A stretch of 64,000 bases of DNA from Symsagittifera roscoffensis (lineage: Eukaryota; Xenacoelomorpha; Acoela; Convolutidae), in contig NC_087065.1 in the NCBI RefSeq assembly GCF_963678635.1, positions 44,985,919 through 45,049,918 on the forward strand. The letters are read 5' to 3'. A program made the position numbers and the translations under genes. Under the pieces are notes generated by a model. It ran no database searches. It saw only the letters and a program-made list of their open reading frames with translations, and was not told the DNA's origin. Shown piece by piece: positions 52,501 to 57,050 of this stretch (position 1 is the first letter of the stretch; every line of letters begins with the position of its first letter).

Positions 52501-55405
52501 ACCTGGGGTGTGCGTTGAGCTCATTTTTTCGTTCGATGACTGTTAATATGTAATTATTAATGTGTCGAATTGGTTGATTCCAATTGTACAAATGTACTGG
52601 TTTGTGTTTATACTGCTTTTTTATTCTTCTTTTTCCTCTTTTTGATGAATTTGAAGTTGTTTCTGAGTCAGAAAAATATAGTTGATCGTGAAGTGGGCAA
52701 TTTTTATCTATTGATTCTTTTAGTTTGTAAAGTTCGTCTAAACTGTTGGTTTCTGATTCTGAAAATGCGTTTCGATTTTTTGAAAATCTTTTTCGTGTTA
52801 TTTGTCTTTGTTTAGTTATTGTTTTCCTCTTTAGTGTTTGTCGTTTTGTGCGAATGTATCCAACTGTTTGTGTATGAGGTGTGATTACAAGGTCGTATTT
52901 TTTGTTATTTATTTCACAATTGTGTAAAACGATTGTTTGTTTATTTCCTAGGTTTTTAAATGACATAAGGTTTAGAATGACGGATGCAAAGGTTGTTAAA
53001 TGATTTCTATTTTCCTAAACTGTTAGTTCTTACGATTTTTTGGTTAGCTTAACCTGGGTCTATTTGTTCAGGGTTGGAGAGAAAGGTATATCGATTCCGA
53101 AGAATGATTCTTTACTTTCTCGTGACTAGTATAAGCTAAGGTGTTAACTTACTTAATCTTACTTAGGGGTAGTGATTGTGTTCAAGGGTTGGAGAATAGT
53201 AAATCGATCCACAAGGTTCAGGTATAATTAGAACGCGAGTAGTTCGTTAGATACTATTTTAAACTTACTAAGTCTAAGATTTATCCTGGGTCTGGTAAGA
53301 GGGGGGGTCAAGTGAAGGATGAATAACCGAAGTTCTTCACTATTTATCCTAATTTGAATGATTAGTTTTGTTTAAAAAATTCTATTAGTCTTGGGTCTTT
53401 AGAAAGGGTTGGGTAGTGAATCGACGTTTGAGGTCGTTAGACACTAATTAAGTGGGTGGGGGAGAACCAAGTTGTTCTGTTTGATCCAAGGATAAGCCTT
53501 GATGATCAAATTTAAAATTCAATTAAATAGAAAATGATTTAAGATCCAAGGATAAGCCTTGATGATCTGGTTTTAAAATTAAGTGAATTTAAGTTTTAAT
53601 AAAATTTTAAATGTGTGTAAAGGAAAGATTTAGTGTTTTGATGATGTTAGTGGGTTTATGATTGCTGTTATGTTTTAGATGATGAAGCTGGAACAACAGG
53701 ATGATTTATGATTACTAGCCAATTATTGTCATGCTACTAATTTTTATTTTTATTTTCCAATAAATATTTTTCAAACATGTTTTGTATAATACTGCAGAGT
53801 TTTAGGAAAACGATCTAAGATCTTTTTATCAATCGTTATTGTATAATATTAATTTTGTTTAGCGCCTGAAATGATTTTGAAGAGTAACTTCAAGGTTTTA
53901 TGTTTGCAAATGGAAATCTAAATTCATTGCAAGTAGTATTCGAAATATAAAAGTTTGTTCTGGCTTTTGCCGAACTATCATATAACTATACGGCAAGTTT
54001 CTACTTTGTCGTATGTCGTCTTTGGTTCGAGGTCTTCTTCCAATTCCGGGTAGTTCTGTTATGGTTCGGAATATTGGCTCTGATCTATTGAGTCGGAGAG
54101 ACATTTCAATTAAATTATTGTCGTATAACATTTTGTAAATGTTTTTGTCTAATTTCTAATCTATTTTTGGTTAATTCTAATCTAGTAAGGTCTTGTTCGA
54201 GACTTATGGTCGCACCAGATGAGTTAGGACTGGAGTGTATAACTCATAGAGTAATTTCGGATAGGGTACACCGTCTGCTCGTCACGCTATCTTATTTTCG
54301 GCCGGATAGATTCGTGCAACTTCTTAGTCTAATACCGATCCTAATCTTACTCTTATACTATCTAGTCTCAGGTTGTTTAACTAGTCTCTGCTAGGCTCAA
54401 TAGATCTAGGGTATACTGGTTTATTGCGGTTGCTGAAGTGCTCGGGAGAGTCCAACTAATTTCTAAGTTAAATTCAAATCTCTCTGGTGCTGAAGTTACA
54501 AGTAACTTCAGCACTTTACAAATAAGTGGGTTGTTAGTTAGATGGATCATGATTGGTTAATATTAAATACTTTACATTGGTAAAACATTTAATTTATCCA
54601 ATCATAAAATATAGTTTAGATCAGGTTCCAAAATGCTTTGAAAACTTTTGGTTTCTGTTATTTTCACAGGTCAATTTGGCAATGAATTTGCAGGTCCCCT
54701 TCAAATGACTGCAGTTGAGAATATGCTTAAGGAGAAAGAGCAGGAGGTGAAAGAACTCAAACTGAAGTACGTCAATCTGCTCAACGTCAACAATGTCCAA
54801 GGTCAGCATTTTCCATTACGACATTTCCTCTATATGACTCCTATTTCTATACGTGGACTTATATCTCTAATTCGGTGGTCGTAATCCGGACTAAAGTTCT
54901 TTGAAATTATATCTTTTTCGGGTTGAAACTCATGCCACAGCAAGATGTGCAAGGTTAGCTTGGGATTTACTATAAAATCATTGGGGCTAGGAATTTTTTT
55001 TGCGTGGCAACTCAAAAAATCAAAATTGTTCTAAATTGAAAACGCCAAAGATTCAGGTTCAAAACTAAATCAACTTAAATTGACAACTATTTAAATTTGC
55101 AGATATATCTTTTGATATTTACTTCAGACCATTGGTTTTTAAACCTTAAAAACACATCAAGGTTATAACGGATAAAAACTGCTCTCTTAGGCGAGTTCCT
55201 CCACTCTTCGGCTCTCCATCATGCGGGCGAGGCCATTATTGATGTATGCGAGAAGAGAAGCGTAGATTACGTCATCATGGGCAACAGAGGCATGGGTGCG
55301 ATAAGGAGGACCTTTCTGGGCAGTACCAGCGACTACGTCTTGCATCATGCTCATATTCCGGTCACTATTGTTCCACCTACATTGAAAAAAGGCAAATCCG
55401 AATAG
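34521..55405 (+). CDS. Universal stress protein, copy 2 (USP2), split by a giant intron
   Basis: Paralogue of USP1. Exons 34521-34559, 35132-35279, 54694-54801 and 55191-55405 encode 169 residues in frame. Exons 1-3 have exactly the USP1 lengths (39, 148, 108). The first strand, the charged helix of exon 3 and the exon 4 nucleotide-binding signature GNRG-9X-GS are all intact; the C-terminal tail is about 22 residues shorter than in USP1. Introns are GT-AG, including intron 3, where USP1 has GC. Intron 2 is 19.4 kb because the LTR retrotransposon inserted there in the opposite orientation. Two acceptors precede exon 3, at 54669 (cacag) and 54693 (tgcag); they are 24 bases apart and both keep the frame. 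A possible poly(A) signal AATAAA is at 56023. The gene looks functional if the long intron is spliced. Confidence 0.88.
35712..35715. repeat. Target-site duplication of the LTR element (left)
   Basis: AAAT directly before the left LTR is repeated directly after the right LTR at 54631-54634. A 4-bp duplication is usual for gypsy-type integrases. As AT-rich 4-mers are common here, chance identity cannot be excluded from this alone, but position and length fit. Confidence 0.75.
35716..36126 (-). repeat. 3' LTR (left copy)
   Basis: 411 bp bounded by TG...CA. On the minus strand it has two CCAAT boxes near its start, a poly(A) signal AATAAA (plus-strand 35916-35921), and a 28-bp palindrome at 35983-36010. 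I found no difference from the right copy on reading through both. Confidence 0.95.
35983..36010. promoter_or_regulatory. 28-bp palindrome inside the LTR
   Basis: A 13-base arm gtgctgaagttac, two bases, then its exact complement. It recurs at 54487-54514 in the other LTR. It could be a dimeric transcription-factor site or an RNA hairpin in R/U5; no named site is recognised. Confidence 0.7.
36127..36140 (-). promoter_or_regulatory. Weak polypurine-tract candidate
   Basis: On the minus strand the bases before the 3' LTR end GGATGGG, only seven bases and broken by one T. This is the position where a plus-strand primer must lie, but the tract is short for a gypsy element, so priming from here is uncertain. 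Confidence 0.3.
36141..37742 (-). other. 3' untranslated region of the LTR element
   Basis: About 1.6 kb between the last ORF and the 3' LTR. No minus-strand frame is open beyond short lengths. A 13-bp direct repeat ggtgggttaggcc occurs at about 36829 and 36872. The plus strand is G/T-rich, as across the whole element, so its short plus-strand ORFs are shadows. Confidence 0.5.
37743..39542 (-). CDS. 599-aa orphan ORF of the LTR element
   Basis: An intact, ATG-started ORF in last position, overlapping the stop of the envelope-like ORF by four bases (ATGA at 39542-39539). Residues 1-200 are low-complexity and rich in Pro, Ser, Thr and Asn, with no signal peptide. Residues 200-600 look globular, with a basic start (RTFKRKFPNHPF) and many aromatic residues. 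I do not recognise any family. It could be a nuclear or regulatory accessory protein, a late structural protein, or a captured gene. Intact length and codon use like pol argue that it is translated. Confidence 0.7.
   Translation of the reverse strand: MSRQLGSLHRSNSHPTNLTSPIPIIPLFAFPPPDFPSSNVTSGMNSDTNSHISVLYSISQLNNPNIETPDEFADSEPSPSNNFHNPSNFSQPPFPPILSNNPDPITPTPSYASQVTPTYSSYHSDQSSHSPDTPRISPELDNFITLQQQPYHLNTPTINQISSTTNSSNPPTPSSNYTESLTPSSTSTISSLNTNRAYRTFKRKFPNHPFPAKPGTAREYINHPQHTNTKEFLAITLPSFPQYTLNTPHDANETRNFVDEYVLMPTLSWTSYYHFTNPLCLPLSNTSIDIERNKDMLYQLTTPLTARQFTYVGYKKSLKIHTAPRANEYTLEYYDHNIIRANQDQFLDDDRFANPQITEKFFIKTPYVFTLNIFDRKFDHIISEALTNTQAYESFKERFQIFSLTFHFLAPHERDLHCSHDIMLRTKQTHTYSYYRFIQNHFDLHTPSRQPHHRFQFINSKYTSPYFLNFTYCIKGTNLHGILRNYDPITQLYIFCPITKTFNAEESRPFLIPHEFVQPIEIPILEFIHNTKFNHKLYNLIQNTPYEFAVGTEELTTIKALQLLWPLLQTKNIIRILAKLLTTSELIHDIFPHGFFPDD
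39539..42157 (-). CDS. env-like: Envelope-like glycoprotein ORF of the LTR element
   Basis: An 872-aa ORF started by ATG at 42157. A hydrophobic signal peptide (about residues 3-18) is followed by a Cys-rich ectodomain with scattered N-glycosylation sequons, a hydrophobic anchor around residues 705-735, and a second hydrophobic stretch near 745-765, with a polar Asn/Gln/Pro-rich tail. The architecture is that of a viral envelope glycoprotein. The spacing of early Cys residues resembles the mononegavirus/chuvirus-type glycoproteins carried by some invertebrate LTR elements rather than baculovirus F-type gypsy envelopes, but this is from memory and unproven. The ORF is open throughout. If expressed it could allow horizontal spread of the element; nothing here proves that. 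It overlaps the ORFs on both sides. Confidence 0.7.
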   Translation of the reverse strand: MYILKLLIFLQLLFLVISNQNINPSPRTGPQDLLVTHYDCEENEQKTLHKYAINQVSQCETEPQAIETTDVIATLYSKARATTVTGYKFTATFSEKKVHCSQVSNGNKNRLDHESFYQSNIERLLHLNPDDCKNELLRLNITQNKNSQRKLVNFQVFSDSVHQSQLERHQGHIKLDEKYPYNGAHGRLTYDLHDKHWIPHIGINNPSNCKADTKNKGYQEIMFFDWKIQLEKIQLTRDLSDNTMIYQGIRLPCKNDQGYCDPTTRTQATIVWFPEDTCTTFQVAKIHALMIKFHEKYFIQSIPYEQVHPSRKLSSNFRNIDNIENKLTRFQIYQETELACKYRNPLHRTQYSEILVEYEKGFDMTTGKVKIDPYATGHPLNEGTSYIPVNFEKSNGQPGGHLKPYDTRSTRLQELSLMNTTYFGNIHYDIHLDMKLDYTISRIFQEMSLSELETLHQLCELERTQILQSLALAVLKIPYAGYLLSGNRSNFLDYEGNILWFYTCTKKVSPLYVFEDKRCYKRIPIFYKNKVHFVDTLSRRTYFWDTAVPCGSENSHNVVQLNPDENKYYLLTPYPTLMQSLKKFSPESIRAIARNPNIDLQSIGIYSKSDIQHHIRTQQFQELLTQMDTIQRQSIDQNLRKLAETAGFADIYTQDYSGYFKDIKDYIYLNGEKYRPQDISPINIFSFVTLKNEILDFLGWPYYILEKLTILYAMFNFIGFLFSLLKGIYNTCAIHTQVNRQASVARILFAGFFGIFSTSINKILLDAQIKEYNTKIATRQNTYDEEHNNVDTQPTAPQLPPLPNNHPLSLVPRNFRHLAITHNPNFRLNTSQSPVQHIITHQSQDDNTYEQIIEQPHTTAFQSQNNNFFSPR
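42145..43278 (-). pseudogene. Pro/Ser/Thr/Gln-rich ORF with a frameshift
   Basis: An open frame runs on the minus strand from 43278 (directly after two stops, no ATG) to a TAG at 42838-42836, and a second frame continues from about 42860 to TAA at 42145, overlapping the envelope ORF start by 13 bases. Both halves have the same Pro/Ser/Thr/Gln-rich composition, so a one-base indel near 42840-42860 most likely split one protein of about 375 residues. The C-terminal part is more globular, rich in Asn and His. The lack of ATG suggests a spliced or frameshifted start. No family recognised. Alternatives are a programmed frameshift or a sequencing error. Confidence 0.55.
43287..43475 (-). CDS. 62-aa small membrane ORF of the LTR element
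   Basis: Contains one or two hydrophobic segments (IFLLFVIFIAFLSSLIL and a following ILTFALATTLLILFL) and a charged tail. Its ATG overlaps the TGA stop of the 76-aa ORF (ATGA at 43475-43472). The pairing of two tiny membrane ORFs with a start/stop overlap suggests they are real and co-translated. Function unknown; a viroporin-like or envelope-accessory role is only a guess. Confidence 0.45.
   Translation of the reverse strand: MIRTIFSRTDIFLLFVIFIAFLSSLILTICKCIKKAILTFALATTLLILFLEEYYNKHKISH
43472..43702 (-). CDS. 76-aa small membrane ORF of the LTR element
   Basis: Mostly hydrophobic: two membrane-length segments rich in Phe, Ile and Leu in residues 10-55, then a short polar tail. It is followed at once by the 62-aa ORF through an ATGA overlap and preceded by about 600 bases without an ORF after the integrase stop. 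No homologue recognised. Confidence 0.45.
   Translation of the reverse strand: MLFSQTVAQILINFKHFFSILEAFIIFLFDILEYFLIILIIFCNIFLIFYTILELFLQLSKTLEYIHRYDFNNLSK
43703..44302 (-). other. Spacer between integrase and the small membrane ORFs
   Basis: About 600 bases without a long frame on the coding strand. It would be a natural place for a splice acceptor or internal initiation signal for the downstream ORFs; I could not single one out. Confidence 0.4.
44303..46876 (-). CDS. pol: RNase H and integrase part of pol
   Basis: The frame is the same as that of the upstream gag-protease-RT ORF; only the TAA at 47022-47024 separates them, and about 50 open codons lie between the stop and the first ATG at 46876. 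RNase H motifs are visible (CDAS, REC, TDHKP, PDTLSR) in residues 2-122. The integrase has an HHCC zinc finger at about 360-410, then the DDE triad (SFDTKGP about 435, VTDNGTEF about 492, LVEGMNR about 532) and a GPY/F module (KGPYQII about 712) typical of Ty3/gypsy. The C-terminal tail is Lys/Asn/Gln-rich. A 230-residue linker between RNase H and integrase is long for the family. Confidence 0.92.
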   Translation of the reverse strand: MCDASNFGIGAALLQSHNGTNKMNLISANSRLFTQAELRLSTLMRECTAIIYTLTEYEFLILGSKHPTVLFTDHKPIIFLFTQKSNPNHRVYRFQLILMKFPNLHIVWTAGKNLALPDTLSRNTPPELLTRKTTVEIPKNIKFYLAENETSPRLECKYAVKTDIEQSQINNLQHFPLYLDCQNNHYEVDLLGTSTFKPIPYSQWIKNNTQQKRTKQHLPKKDHFPLIEKEDLTDKINLSGPQTNDSKYTINQVFDLHDPLDTIPLSKLEIENIFLPPTEIITISTLKQYQNLDPVIRQLKSWHRYKTKPNKADSTILGNKTLLRYFRKFNYTTMNETTDLLEYNLNESIVPCLPLSMILIAFNISHTQNIKGHSGSEKTYSNFIQNFYFPNAPIWIKVLCNDCIICQLNKPYPNQKQIAQKQDFKGQSLYFNHRISFDTKGPISPSSEGNSYIMVIVDAFTHYVALNPVPHCNAYYAYTTLYEHWIAKFGLPEILVTDNGTEFINNEIITLCHLYNIKHKPRTSHAPWTNGLVEGMNRSLQEYLRCIINGNDTKYTEWSADVKLFPLAYNSQITTTLGMSPYEMVFNQKPRKPIMFTANSHKNAQGYCKPNKDSICYNLPLHTHDEDHFHHPQILKLASGTHTEWILNRDKKHNEIYQKITKKLLQRQNINELINSRFTPASDLKIGTFVLIPNFNTQKGISKKLQPLRKGPYQIIAKPTDVTYKITDSNKKEIVQHRNNLLPYYPKEYALRELTQLYSFTGLKIIQNEPHLKNTEQNDNPTENQNTKPTATKNNTQNHKESPKQRKNRKMTEQIIPQEEIDKSEHRKTTRLRNQPRKNYKMFIPQSKILKKVEFKK
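47021..51934 (-). CDS. gag-pol: Gag-protease-reverse transcriptase polyprotein
   Basis: A 1,637-codon frame without an ATG at its beginning: the first in-frame codon with any start potential is TTG (51934-51932). It probably is reached by a -1 shift from the preceding 201-aa ORF, with which it overlaps for about 70 bases. A capsid-like helical domain is around residues 400-610 (WFSVLPLEIKSNWKRF region). A CCHC knuckle CNYCRRYGHSISEC sits near residue 643, then a long Arg/Ser/Asn/Tyr low-complexity tract (about 680-885). The aspartic protease DSGAES is near 1031. Reverse transcriptase spans about 1380-1637, with the catalytic YLDD near 1540. The frame ends at TAA (47022-47024) within the RT connection, and the same frame continues into RNase H. 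The single Gag-Pol frame and long disordered tract are unusual. Confidence 0.92.
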   Translation of the reverse strand: MAWFIIDYFTHNIDLIAQARKNFRPQNSNDDTAITEQSDYVWDPEWSHPAFISFPQSISSQAIGTISYIRDYVRVIPLTIDATPLNYNTFLPDTQNNSLNSTVIHNENLNGTRNLTQQDIQTPSHFINEEIVHTTTTQQSISPIRPNLTTPRNTNPSQTQVTLQSTVKPSVAPKYSHMDYQTYRPMTIPSKTRKTFTRNNFADHNYNYTHTSKTNYQPQRNFNQYTKRRNWDNPTAQYNSKNFQPNPPQDRSENYPFFQQNKNKKQTSYHMDYLSSDDDFLQPDIFAQNTQEYRRQGIQKTCTNHRNFSPQTIDAQHQQPIQQQNPINTQSFQPIQQQNPMTAHSYQPSQMQNEIPLPYYLQQHEITRNQLSNFSQMPNAAESLQMTMNPYLMGGSSITSNKPLMVFTGTDPEYSVEDYLNAVTANLILNIGPEPINTPLHQNWIHRRTALIQTTLDGAAQKWFSVLPLEIKSNWKRFTQEFSKMFDSERNKQQQRVLCNEIRRLPNETIKQIAVRIETLVRKAYSLNTHDYKNTKMTEILMMTLTPQLRKIAIKKRASHPSSIREPDLDFRKLVDKLEQAEITMKLEETENLKLQYVNRIETTPTNINNIQESETDLVEKITEILNIYEKNPNFKGKPSFKKWCNYCRRYGHSISECRQKQQDNQNKPQKYKEPNKSFYQYMKKDQNLPNKTVHSNNSSGKPLPNNTNYTRNQSPYNSSYRGRSPERRNTNNSSQNHYNRPNSRNNYSRSNSNTQRFVSRSNSQSRNNYYPNNQSRNSSYNRNRNYSYNRNRSYSNNRNQNYPNSQSRNNSYNRSNYNRPNNNYQNRSRNNSQNRHSSYNNRYRNYSQSPHRNNNNYNNSNNRHRSSTPKHQRHINQVQSNPETTSDPPGIDDTVTDTLQLNQINCTSSDSESDTENTLSINMIKVENDYESVIYEQPFSSHIYENQSEFLQNYYTTPINSTPTTQETNEINTTDQTNKNTKTKCLNTNHIYQNIQKEQPKEKIWTIPFLLESPRNKEFQPPDLEIDFLIDSGAESNIINIPTWNEIKTLHPKLTPLETSSKLATAQGSTLINYGKIQLFLLPTRTMEQSKILNKPFKQIFHITDIKYNIIGIPFISKYIPTINILNSKILIKDKYTKTKETSLTFFQRLNKQPPFFSKFYPIFNQQRKHLKPLSGNIYNFSIKQVHQYDKEQNKQKFYMSDFEFKPIHKFFKITISSIKYLKNSNSDIISLHVYNNTPYQVTLPLGLLGYCETNATISPIHEKAYRVNNILQLLDICQSTILNEELSINNIISNENRNTDYFTKTPYFKPTFNISNYTEDQQKFLTMFNFQHSQITQVEFEKLAKQLIEYSSVYATSKFDVGKISSSLHLPLKPDAVFKKQRASKVPIHLHDKVNRLLDILEQYNIISPVNKEEQPKGNTFINPVIILAKGESLKIVLDARYLNSLIDESKCNWPIEPIQVILTKINGKYFTTADMNSAYNQMPLDEQSRRLTQFVIGNQQYEFNRLFYGISIGPAAFSAFMSKIFRPLILKKNAITYLDDVFMQSQTKDEMFKVLEKYHQILQNENLKAAPDKSHFFLTRVKFLGHNIERKTVTPLKSRIDAIQKLQPPTNKKKIQEFLGMLNFLSKYVYKMQL
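51919..52524 (-). CDS. 201-aa ORF, probable N-terminal Gag part
   Basis: ATG-started at 52524. The N-terminus is acidic (DETPDDDE), followed by a mainly helical domain with conserved-looking aromatic and Cys residues. It ends at TAA 51919-51921, while the gag-pol frame is already open from about 51991 in the -1 register. The overlap contains an A6T4 run (CAAAAAATTTTGG), a plausible slip site, but no canonical X XXY YYZ heptamer is in register. It may be the matrix-like start of a Gag fusion. No family recognised. Confidence 0.6.
   Translation of the reverse strand: MSSTHTPGDETPDDDEIFPFIVDADTDRGQHIFCQNLLVNLFEPGISPCKTEFPDVKIKRQIIDHYLKDICNITQQYGIYSIEFTSPNHNNRTYTIQTDDLDLEFSKVFSEYIKSIQYHNSQRANSIFTNEVFAIIYSYISILENEIPLTNVSPTETSKHLRVRHEITLLSSYLNIIKENFTKDDVSQHTKHDYKKFWHGS
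52499..52966 (-). CDS. 155-aa basic ORF upstream of gag
   Basis: ATG at 52966. The central segment is strongly basic (KRQTLKRKTITKQRQITRKR), followed by an acidic/Ser patch and a second basic cluster (KRGKRRIKKQYKH). Such clusters suggest nuclear localisation or RNA binding. It overlaps the 201-aa ORF by 26 bases in another frame. Its place before gag is unusual for gypsy elements. It could be a regulatory protein or a nucleic-acid-binding Gag component; function unknown. Confidence 0.55.
   Translation of the reverse strand: MSFKNLGNKQTIVLHNCEINNKKYDLVITPHTQTVGYIRTKRQTLKRKTITKQRQITRKRFSKNRNAFSESETNSLDELYKLKESIDKNCPLHDQLYFSDSETTSNSSKRGKRRIKKQYKHKPVHLYNWNQPIRHINNYILTVIERKNELNAHPR
52970..54214 (-). 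other. Leader of the LTR element with internal direct repeats
   Basis: About 1.25 kb from the primer site to the 155-aa ORF. A 25-bp stretch (gatccaaggataagcc...) occurs identically at 53483-53507 and 53543-53567, exactly 60 bases apart, and 'gggttgg...aatcga' phrases recur three times between 53073 and 53435. Such a leader could contain packaging or internal ribosome-entry structure; none is recognised by name. Confidence 0.5.
53898..54131 (-). CDS. 77-aa ORF next to the 5' LTR
   Basis: ATG at 54131, about 90 bases inside the 5' LTR. Basic and polar in the middle (PGIGRRPRTKDDIRQSRN), with no signal peptide or domain recognised. It is the first ORF an unspliced transcript would present, so it may be an upstream ORF or the first exon of a spliced product. 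Random occurrence is possible. Confidence 0.3.
   Translation of the reverse strand: MLYDNNLIEMSLRLNRSEPIFRTITELPGIGRRPRTKDDIRQSRNLPYSYMIVRQKPEQTFIFRILLAMNLDFHLQT
54200..54217 (-). promoter_or_regulatory. Primer-binding site candidate
   Basis: On the minus strand, two bases after the 5' LTR, the sequence begins TGGTGCGACCATAAGTC; the plus strand therefore ends ...GGTCGCACCA, as a tRNA 3' end would. A TTCGA motif lies 22 bases from the CCA end, one base short of the standard T-loop distance. I could not assign the tRNA. Confidence 0.65.
54220..54630 (-). repeat. 5' LTR (right copy)
   Basis: 411 bp, TG...CA, no difference from 35716-36126 detected by eye. In the orientation of transcription it is the promoter-bearing LTR. 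Its transcription runs away from USP2 exon 3 and antisense to the USP2 gene. Confidence 0.95.
54631..54634. repeat. Target-site duplication of the LTR element (right)
   Basis: AAAT, equal to 35712-35715. Together they mark the uninterrupted site in USP2 intron 2, 59 bases before exon 3 (54694). Confidence 0.75.
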
Positions 55406-56335
55406 AACTGCAAAAAATCTTAAAGAAGCACCAAATGGGCAAACTAGCTGAAAACGGTTGATGAAACACGAACTGATAAATGGTCAACTCAGCTAATGAG
55501 AATTGAATCGTAAAAACATAATTGCAATAGTGAAATCTTAACTTGGAAAAAATTTTACTAAAAAAAGGTTAAATTTGCTGAAACCACGACTAAATGCAGG
55601 CCGCTCAAAAGAAAATCATTGCATACTACAATAACAAACCATTAGAAAAGCCTTGGAATAATGAACATGAATAACGATATTTGTTAACAAGGCAAGCCAT
55701 TTATTTGTTCGCCTTTAAATAATTTCACTATTTTCGTAATACTTTTGTTAGTAATGGTTAATTTTTTCCAGCCCATTGCCTCCGACAGTTCAAACAAAAA
55801 AATTCAATGCCTACCAGGAAAGTACATGAGTTTATTTTGAACGTAACATTTTTATCCGCCTACACGAGAAGCAAAAACTGATTATAATGTTTTAAGGTTG
55901 AAGATTCACTTAAAATAGGCGAAAATTGTTTTTGCCAAAAGTCAAGAATATTACGACTGCCTGTTTCAATGAAGTTAGGATACAAAATGATTGAAGTTTA
56001 TTTTAACCCCTAAGAATATAATAATAAAGCAATACAAACAATGATTCGGCTTAACCTTTGTTTTCTCGAAGCTCGAGAACTTCTGGCTGTTTCTTGCGGC
56101 TTGTGATTGCATTTTGCCTCTGTTTCTACTAGTAAGTTTTTTTTGGTGTCCTACAATGTAATGACATACAATTTAACACCGTACTTTTTAACACTTAGTC
56201 AATTCACTACTAAAAAATTTAAATCGACAACAATATAACTCCTATTTTCCAGTTTAACACAGTACACTTTAAAACCTAGTCATTTCACTGTTAAAATTAA
56301 TGCTGAGAGTTCTGAAGAAGTCATCTTTCTGGTTA
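55406..56335. other. USP2 3' flank, no gene seen
   Basis: AT-rich sequence after the USP2 stop codon. AATAAA at 56023-56028 could end a long 3'UTR. Short direct repeats such as 'ttaacac.gtac.tttaa.ac' occur near 56170-56290, at the edge of the MULE fossil. Confidence 0.4.
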
Positions 56336-56339
56336 GCCA

Positions 56340-57050
56340 ATGGAACTGTTAAAATTACTCCAAAAATGTTCTATCAGCTGTAATCAAAGCATGTTAGTGT
56401 ATCTGGCATTGCGCCAGCTTGCATTTACGCTTTCCTTCCTAACAAAACCGAAAAAAAAGTACAATCGATTCTTGCAGGCGTTAGTTGATTTAGCACCTAA
56501 CTGCCGGCCTGAAAAAATTTTGTTAGATTTGAGCAAGCTGCTCTTCAGTTCTTCCAAAAAACATTCCCCGAAGCACATTTATCGGGTTGTTTTTTTCCAC
56601 ATCTCCCAAAGTTACATGAAAAACTTATTGAATTGGGTCTCAAAGTGACCTACAAAACGAATCACGATTTAGCGCTGGCTTTTAAAATGCTGCCATCCCT
56701 TGCATTCGAAAAATAAAGAAAAGATCGGCAATTCCTTTGACATTATCGTTCAGGAAATACAGAATGTATGCGACAGAAATTGTTTAGAACCCGAGAAAAT
56801 TGAGAAAATTGACGATATTCGTCTGTACTTTGACTCTACTTATATAAAAAGCTCGGTGCCAAACCGTGAAAATTTATTCCCACCATCCCTTTGGAACCAG
56901 CGAGATGCGGCCGTGAGTTGGATTGCTCCAACAACAAATGCTGTCGAGGGATGGCATTTCGGGATTCAATCCTTTGTCAGCGGAGCTCACCCAAATATGT
57001 GGAAAGTAGTGGGCAGCCTGCAAAAAGACGCTTGGTTAATATTTTAAAAC
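56340..57050 (+). pseudogene. MULE-type transposase fossil
   Basis: Two plus-strand reading blocks (56340-56648 and 56700-57047), plus short pieces in the third frame between them, together resemble the C-terminal half of a Mutator-like transposase. Visible signatures are the FFHISQSYMK block near 56600 and NAVEGWHFGIQS with the preceding FPPSLWNQRDAA near 56880-56970, the region following the catalytic domain in metazoan MULEs. At least two frameshifts or stops separate the blocks, so it is dead. Terminal repeats were not found. Confidence 0.75.

Larger units (their letters stand above)
35716..54630 (-). mobile_element. 18.9-kb Ty3/gypsy-type LTR retrotransposon with env-like and extra genes
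   Basis: Total length 18,915 bp, flanked by two 411-bp LTRs that I read as identical and by an AAAT duplication. The coding strand is minus, so the 5' LTR is at 54220-54630. Domain order is gag, CCHC knuckle, aspartic protease, reverse transcriptase, RNase H, integrase with GPY/F module, i.e. Ty3/gypsy order. Downstream come two tiny membrane ORFs, a Pro-rich ORF with a frameshift, an envelope-like glycoprotein ORF and a 599-aa orphan ORF. About 1.25 kb of leader, a 77-aa ORF and two further ORFs precede gag. Typical animal gypsy elements are 5-9 kb, so this one is about twice to three times as long. An in-frame TAA separates RT from RNase H, and one accessory ORF is frameshifted, so this copy may be defective although recent. 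Confidence 0.93.
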
